Positions 14,380 to 17,825 of a stretch of 17,825 bases of DNA are shown here, piece after piece; the stretch's first letter is position 1; every line of letters starts with the position of its first letter. Below the pieces are notes generated by a model. The model saw nothing but the letters and a program-made list of their open reading frames with translations, was not told the origin of the DNA and searched no databases. Origin of the DNA: Competibacteraceae bacterium UBA3908 (GTDB lineage: Bacteria; Pseudomonadota; Gammaproteobacteria; Competibacterales; Competibacteraceae); assembly GCA_002391525.1 (NCBI GenBank), contig DGFE01000224.1, positions 1-17,825 on the forward strand. The letters run 5' to 3'. Made by a program: the position numbers and the translations under genes.

Positions 14380-15210
14380 TCAGTCAGTGAGAGCGGCGGG
14401 CGCGCGGACTCGATCCAGGGCCTGGCGCATGGCGGTCAGCAGCGCGGCGACTTCCCGCCGCATCCTCTCGGGATTGTCGGCCAGTTCGCCCATTTTCGCG
14501 ACCAGCGCGCTGCCGACCACCACCGCGTCGGCGACTTCGGCGATGGCGGCGGCGGTCGGCGGGTCCTTGATGCCGAAACCCACGCCCAGCGGCAGATCGG
14601 TGTGGGTACGAATCGCCGCCAGCTTGTCGGCCACCTCGGCGACGTTGAGGGCGGCGGAGCCGGTCACGCCCTTCAGCGAGACGTAATAGAGATAACCGCG
14701 CGCCAGTTGGGCGATGCGCCGGATGCGTTCGCCGGAACTGGTGGGGGCCAGCAGGAAAATCGGAGCGACGCCAGCGGCGTCGAGCGGCCCGGCCAGTTCG
14801 GCAGCCTCCTCCGGCGGCAAATCCACGGTCAGCACCCCGTCCACTCCGGCGTCGCGGGCGCCCGCGACGAAGGCGTCGTAACCCATGCGCTCGATAGGAT
14901 TGAGATAGCCCATCAGCACCAGCGGCGTTTCGCCATCGGTCCGGCGGAAATCGCGCACCAGATCCAACACCCTGCGCAGCGACATGCCCTGGGCCAGCGC
15001 CCGTTCGCAGGCTTGCTGGATGACCGGGCCGTCGGCCATCGGATCGGAAAACGGCACGCCCAGCTCGATGATGTCGGCCCCGGCCTCGACCAGGGCGTGC
15101 AGCATGGGCACGGTGAGTTCCGGACGGGGATCACCGGCGGTGATGTAGGGAATCAGGGCCTTACGGCCGGTGCGGCGCAAGGCCTGGAAACGGCGGGTAA
15201 TGCGATTCAT
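14380..15210 (-). CDS. trpA: Tryptophan synthase alpha chain
   Basis: 276 residues, a TIM barrel that splits indole-3-glycerol phosphate into indole and glyceraldehyde 3-phosphate and passes indole to TrpB. The catalytic pair is conserved at the E. coli positions: E49 in IIELGVPFSDP and D60 in MADGP. LIPYITAGDP, LMGYLNPIERMG, DLPPEEAAEL, YYVSLKGVTG and GVGFGIKDP are further family marks. Start ATG at 15208-15210, 13 bases after the trpB stop, the usual tight pairing of these two subunits. Confidence 0.97.
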   Translation of the reverse strand: MNRITRRFQALRRTGRKALIPYITAGDPRPELTVPMLHALVEAGADIIELGVPFSDPMADGPVIQQACERALAQGMSLRRVLDLVRDFRRTDGETPLVLMGYLNPIERMGYDAFVAGARDAGVDGVLTVDLPPEEAAELAGPLDAAGVAPIFLLAPTSSGERIRRIAQLARGYLYYVSLKGVTGSAALNVAEVADKLAAIRTHTDLPLGVGFGIKDPPTAAAIAEVADAVVVGSALVAKMGELADNPERMRREVAALLTAMRQALDRVRAPAALTD

Positions 15211-15223
15211 GCGGTAAAACCCA

Positions 15224-16435
15224 TTAAAGTTGAATGCCTTCCAGCGCGGCGACGGTGTAAATGTCCTTGTCGCCGCGACCCGACAGGTTGACCACGATGC
15301 GCTGGTCGGGACGCATGGTCGGAGCCAGCTTGGTGACGTAGGCCAGGGCGTGGCTGCTTTCCAGCGCCGGGATGATGCCCTCGGTGCGGGTCAGGTCGTG
15401 AAAACCCCGCAGGGCTTCCTCGTCGGTGACGGCGACGTAGCGCGCCCGCCCGATGTCCTTGAGCCAGGCGTGTTCTGGCCCGACGCCGGGGTAATCCAGG
15501 CCGGCGGAGACCGAATGGGTTTCCACGATCTGGCCGTCGGCGTCGTTGAGCAGGTAGGTGCGGTTGCCGTGCAGGACGCCGGGTTGGCCCGCGCAGAGCG
15601 TGGCGGCATGCCGACCGGTCTCGATACCCGAACCGGCGGCCTCGACGCCGTAAATGGCGACCTCGCTGTCGTTCAGGAACGGGTGAAACAGGCCGATGGC
15701 GTTGGAGCCGCCGCCCACGCAGGCGACCAGGGCATCCGGCAGGCAGCCGTGGTCGGTCAGCATCTGCTCGCGCGCCTCGCGACCGATCACCGCCTGGAAT
15801 TCGCGCACCATCAGCGGGTAGGGATGCGGGCCGGCCACCGTGCCGATCATGTAGAAAGTGTCGTCCACGTTGGCGACCCAGTCGCGCAACGCCTCGTTGA
15901 GCGCGTCCTTGAGGGTGCGGGAGCCGGCGTTCACCGGCTGCACGGTCGCGCCCAGCAGCCGCATCCGGTAGACGTTCAGCGCCTGGCGTTTGATGTCCTC
16001 CACACCCATGTAGACCACGCATTCCATGCCGAGGCGGGCGGCGACCGTGGCGGAGGCGACGCCGTGCTGACCGGCGCCGGTTTCGGCGATCAGCCGGGTC
16101 TTGCCCATCCGTTTGGCCAGCAGCGCCTGGCCGACGGTATTGTTGATCTTGTGGGCGCCCGTGTGGTTGAGGTCTTCGCGCTTGAGGTAGATTTGCGCGC
16201 CGCCGAGCCGCCGGCTCCAGCGTTCCGCGTGATAGAGCGGCGTGGGACGACCGACGTAGCGGGCCAGGTCGGTATCCAGCTCCACCAGAAATTCGGGGTC
16301 GTTGCGATAGGTCCGCCAGGCTTCGTTCAACTCGTGCAACGCTTCCATCAGCGTTTCGGCGACGAACCGACCGCCGTAACGGCCGAAATGGCCGGTATCG
16401 TCGGGGAACTGGCTGTAATCCACCTTATTGCGCAT
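15224..16435 (-). CDS. trpB: Tryptophan synthase beta chain
   Basis: 403 residues from the ATG at 16433-16435. The open frame extends seven codons further, but family homology starts at DYSQFPDDTGHFGRYGGRFV. TrpB is the PLP subunit joining indole and serine. The PLP lysine is K96 in NHTGAHKINN. The indole-site AETGAGQHG and the phosphate-binding GGGSNAIG are present, as are PGVGPEHAWL and ESSHALAY. It is the TrpB1 type that partners with TrpA. The start overlaps the trpF stop by 11 bases, implying coupled translation. Confidence 0.97.
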   Translation of the reverse strand: MRNKVDYSQFPDDTGHFGRYGGRFVAETLMEALHELNEAWRTYRNDPEFLVELDTDLARYVGRPTPLYHAERWSRRLGGAQIYLKREDLNHTGAHKINNTVGQALLAKRMGKTRLIAETGAGQHGVASATVAARLGMECVVYMGVEDIKRQALNVYRMRLLGATVQPVNAGSRTLKDALNEALRDWVANVDDTFYMIGTVAGPHPYPLMVREFQAVIGREAREQMLTDHGCLPDALVACVGGGSNAIGLFHPFLNDSEVAIYGVEAAGSGIETGRHAATLCAGQPGVLHGNRTYLLNDADGQIVETHSVSAGLDYPGVGPEHAWLKDIGRARYVAVTDEEALRGFHDLTRTEGIIPALESSHALAYVTKLAPTMRPDQRIVVNLSGRGDKDIYTVAALEGIQL

Positions 16436-17069
16436 GGCTTTCACCGTCGTACACACCTCGCAGAAATGCGCGCATCAGTTCGGGATCCTTGATGCCCTTG
16501 GCCGTTTCCACGCCGCTGCTGACGTCCACCGCGTAAGGATGGACCTGCCGGAGCGCCGCGGCGACGTTGCCGGGGTGCAGACCGCCCGCCAGAACCAACG
16601 GTTTGCGGCGTTCGGCGGGAATCCGGGTCCAGTCGAAGCTCTGGCCGGTACCGCCCATTTTGTGGCCGCCATGGCTGTCCAGCAAGAGGCCCGCCGCCGC
16701 GGCGAACCGTCGTTCGTAATCCCGCACGTCGGCGTCGGCGCCCATCGGTACGGCTTTGAGGTAAGGCAAGCCAAACGCGGCGCAGTAACCGGGGTCCTCG
16801 TCGCCGTGGAATTGCAGCAGGGACAGGGGGACTTCGGATAAGACGGCCCGCACCGCTTCCGGCTCGGCGTTCATGAACAAACCGACCGTGGCGACGAACG
16901 GGGGCAGTGCCGCGACGATCCGGTATGCCAGGTCCGCCGTCACATATCGGGGGCTGGGCGGATGAAACACCAGTCCGATGGCGTCCGCACCCAGTTGGGC
17001 CGCGGTCACGCCGTCCTCGGGACGGGTGACGCCGCAAATCTTGACGCGGGTACGCGGAATCGGGGTCAT
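16425..17069 (-). CDS. trpF: Phosphoribosylanthranilate isomerase
   Basis: 214 residues, a small TIM barrel catalysing the third step of the tryptophan branch, phosphoribosylanthranilate to CdRP. The catalytic Cys12 in VKICGVTRPED and Asp131 in LLDSHGG are in place. IGLVFHPPSPRYV, LLQFHGDEDP and LAGGLHPGNVAAAL are characteristic, with VDVSSGVETAKGIKD near the end. It is a stand-alone enzyme, not fused to TrpC as in enteric bacteria. As the first gene of the trpFBA-accD-folC-dedD run its promoter should lie in 17070-17174. I saw only a weak extended -10 candidate there. Confidence 0.97.
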   Translation of the reverse strand: MTPIPRTRVKICGVTRPEDGVTAAQLGADAIGLVFHPPSPRYVTADLAYRIVAALPPFVATVGLFMNAEPEAVRAVLSEVPLSLLQFHGDEDPGYCAAFGLPYLKAVPMGADADVRDYERRFAAAAGLLLDSHGGHKMGGTGQSFDWTRIPAERRKPLVLAGGLHPGNVAAALRQVHPYAVDVSSGVETAKGIKDPELMRAFLRGVYDGESHAQ

Positions 17070-17174
17070 TGGCGGGTGTTGGGAGGCAGAACCAGCCGGC
17101 GGAGGATGGAGACTACCAGAAATCCGGCGGGTTGGCGTCGTTCTTTTCGGGCATTGCCCGGTACGGAAACCAGG

Positions 17175-17197
17175 AAAGGGCGCGGACCGCGCCCTTT
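17175..17197 (-). terminator. Hairpin terminator after lpd
   Basis: AAAGGGCGCG at 17175-17184 pairs perfectly with CGCGCCCTTT at 17188-17197 (10-bp stem, 3-base loop), 20 bases after the lpd stop. On the minus strand the stem ends CCCTTT followed by CCTGGTTT, a weak U-tract. Termination is likely, strength uncertain. Confidence 0.6.
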
Positions 17198-17216
17198 GGC
17201 GTTACCGACGCCGCGC

Positions 17217-17805
17217 TCAGGTATTGATCTTGTGCAGGGCGCGGCCATGGACGGACAACGCCGCCTCGTGCATGGCCTCGTACAGAGTCGGATGGCCGTG
17301 GATGGTCCGGGCCAGATCCTCGCTGCTGGCGTGGAATTCCATGGCCAACACCGCTTCCTGCACCAACTCGGACGCGAACGGACCGATGATATGGCATCCC
17401 AACAGCGCGTCGGTCTCGGCATGGGCCAGAATCTTGACCATGCCCGCGGCGGCGTCCATGGCCTTGGCGCGGCCATTGGCGCTGAACGGAAAGCTGCCGA
17501 CCTTGTAGGGAATGCCTTCGGCTTTCAGCGCCTGTTCGGTCCTGCCAACCCAGGCAATCTCCGGATTGGTGTAGATCACCCATGGAACGGCATCGTAATT
17601 CAGATGGCCGTGCTGGCCGGCGATGTTCTCGGCCACCATGATGCCTTCCTCGGAACCCTTGTGCGCCAGCATCGGCCCACGCACCACGTCGCCGATGGCA
17701 TATACGCCCGGCAGGTTGGTCTCGCAGGCGTCATCGACGTGGATGCAGCCGCGTTCGTCGAACAACAGATCGGCCTCGGGCGCGGCGACATTGTCGGTGT
17801 TGGGC
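17217..17805 (-). CDS. lpd: Dihydrolipoamide dehydrogenase (E3), C-terminal part
   Basis: About 196 residues are visible, with the frame open to the adapter at the right edge. The order is RPNTDNVAAPEAD, DERGCIHVDDACETNLPGVY, AIGDVVRGPMLAHKGSEEG (the FAD-contacting GD motif), NYDAVPWVIYTNPEIAWVG and then the dimer-interface domain with HPTLYEAMHEAAL, which holds the catalytic His-Glu pair. It reoxidises lipoamide of 2-oxoacid dehydrogenase complexes using NAD+. The sequence resembles Pseudomonas LpdG, the 2-oxoglutarate dehydrogenase E3, more than the E. coli enzyme, so sucA and sucB may lie upstream beyond the window. The stop is followed by a terminator hairpin. The N-terminal half with the redox disulfide is outside the window. 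Confidence 0.93.
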
Positions 17806-17825
17806 CTGTCTCTTATACCACATCT
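17806..17825. other. Probable Nextera (Tn5 mosaic end) adapter sequence at the right edge
   Basis: The last 20 bases read CTGTCTCTTATACCACATCT. The Nextera mosaic-end adapter is CTGTCTCTTATACACATCT, so the match is full length with one inserted C. It interrupts the lpd frame: the Arg codon at 17805-17807 would be AGG, partly adapter-derived. I treat these bases as sequencing residue, not genome. Confidence 0.9.

Noticed and set aside
12115..15291. Very long plus-strand open frame (over 1000 codons) opposite folC, accD and trpA
   Set aside because: It spans three well-conserved genes on the other strand, has no recognisable protein features, and is explained by high GC third positions suppressing stops in the antisense frame.
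15230..16492. 420-codon plus-strand frame opposite trpB
   Set aside because: Antisense shadow of trpB. Composition is typical of such shadows and no motif was seen.
17806..17825. Tn5-like transposon end inserted in lpd
   Set aside because: The match is to the artificial mosaic end used in library preparation and it lies exactly at the sequence end, so an adapter is far more likely.
1..17825. CRISPR array, tRNA, rRNA or prophage genes
   Set aside because: No regularly spaced repeats, tRNA-like cloverleaf with CCA-type end, rRNA stretches or phage structural motifs were recognised on either strand by eye.

Overview
The window is GC-rich, gene-dense, chromosome-type DNA from a gammaproteobacterium. 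Two things point there: the proteins resemble the Pseudomonas, Xanthomonas and Escherichia versions, and the block accD-folC-dedD-cvpA-purF-metZ with trpF-trpB-trpA in front is a known gammaproteobacterial arrangement. A Competibacter-like or other environmental lineage would fit, but that is only an impression from composition and style. The last 20 bases look like a Nextera transposon adapter, so the right edge is probably a read or contig end and not genome.

Left part (1-2040). The minus strand carries the start of parC (topoisomerase IV subunit A), cut by the window edge. Thirteen bases upstream of it lies a Uma2-family nuclease gene, and behind that a short reading frame that looks like the leftover C-terminus of a DNA methyltransferase. 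The plus strand then has a nitrilase-family N-carbamoylputrescine amidase (aguB).

Middle part (2041-6473). A PEP mutase/isocitrate lyase family enzyme (+) overlaps tail to tail with a dual-specificity-type phosphatase fused to a DUF2934 module (-). Divergent from the phosphatase is a small DUF2892 membrane protein (+) with a recognisable promoter, RBS and terminator. Then come der (-), encoding the double-GTPase ribosome assembly factor with a degenerate first GTPase domain, and a divergent short-chain dehydrogenase (+).

Right part (6489-17216). Ten genes lie on the minus strand in the order of transcription trpF, trpB, trpA, accD, folC, dedD (SPOR protein), cvpA, purF, metZ, yigB-like HAD phosphatase. 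Spacing is tight, with short overlaps at trpF/trpB and near-zero spacing at folC/dedD. The genes serve tryptophan synthesis, malonyl-CoA formation, folate polyglutamylation, septal peptidoglycan binding, purine synthesis and methionine synthesis. The run is interrupted once, between dedD and cvpA, where a hairpin-rich repeat-like segment sits directly behind a dedD gene whose SPOR domain ends early. A candidate promoter restarts transcription at cvpA. Upstream of trpF is the 3' part of lpd (dihydrolipoamide dehydrogenase), ending at the adapter.

I found no rRNA, tRNA, CRISPR array, phage or complete insertion sequence. Most of the window is ordinary housekeeping sequence. The least ordinary spots are the restriction-type remnant beside parC, the shortened DedD SPOR domain with the adjacent repeat, the altered Der G4/G5 motifs and the phosphatase-DUF2934 fusion.
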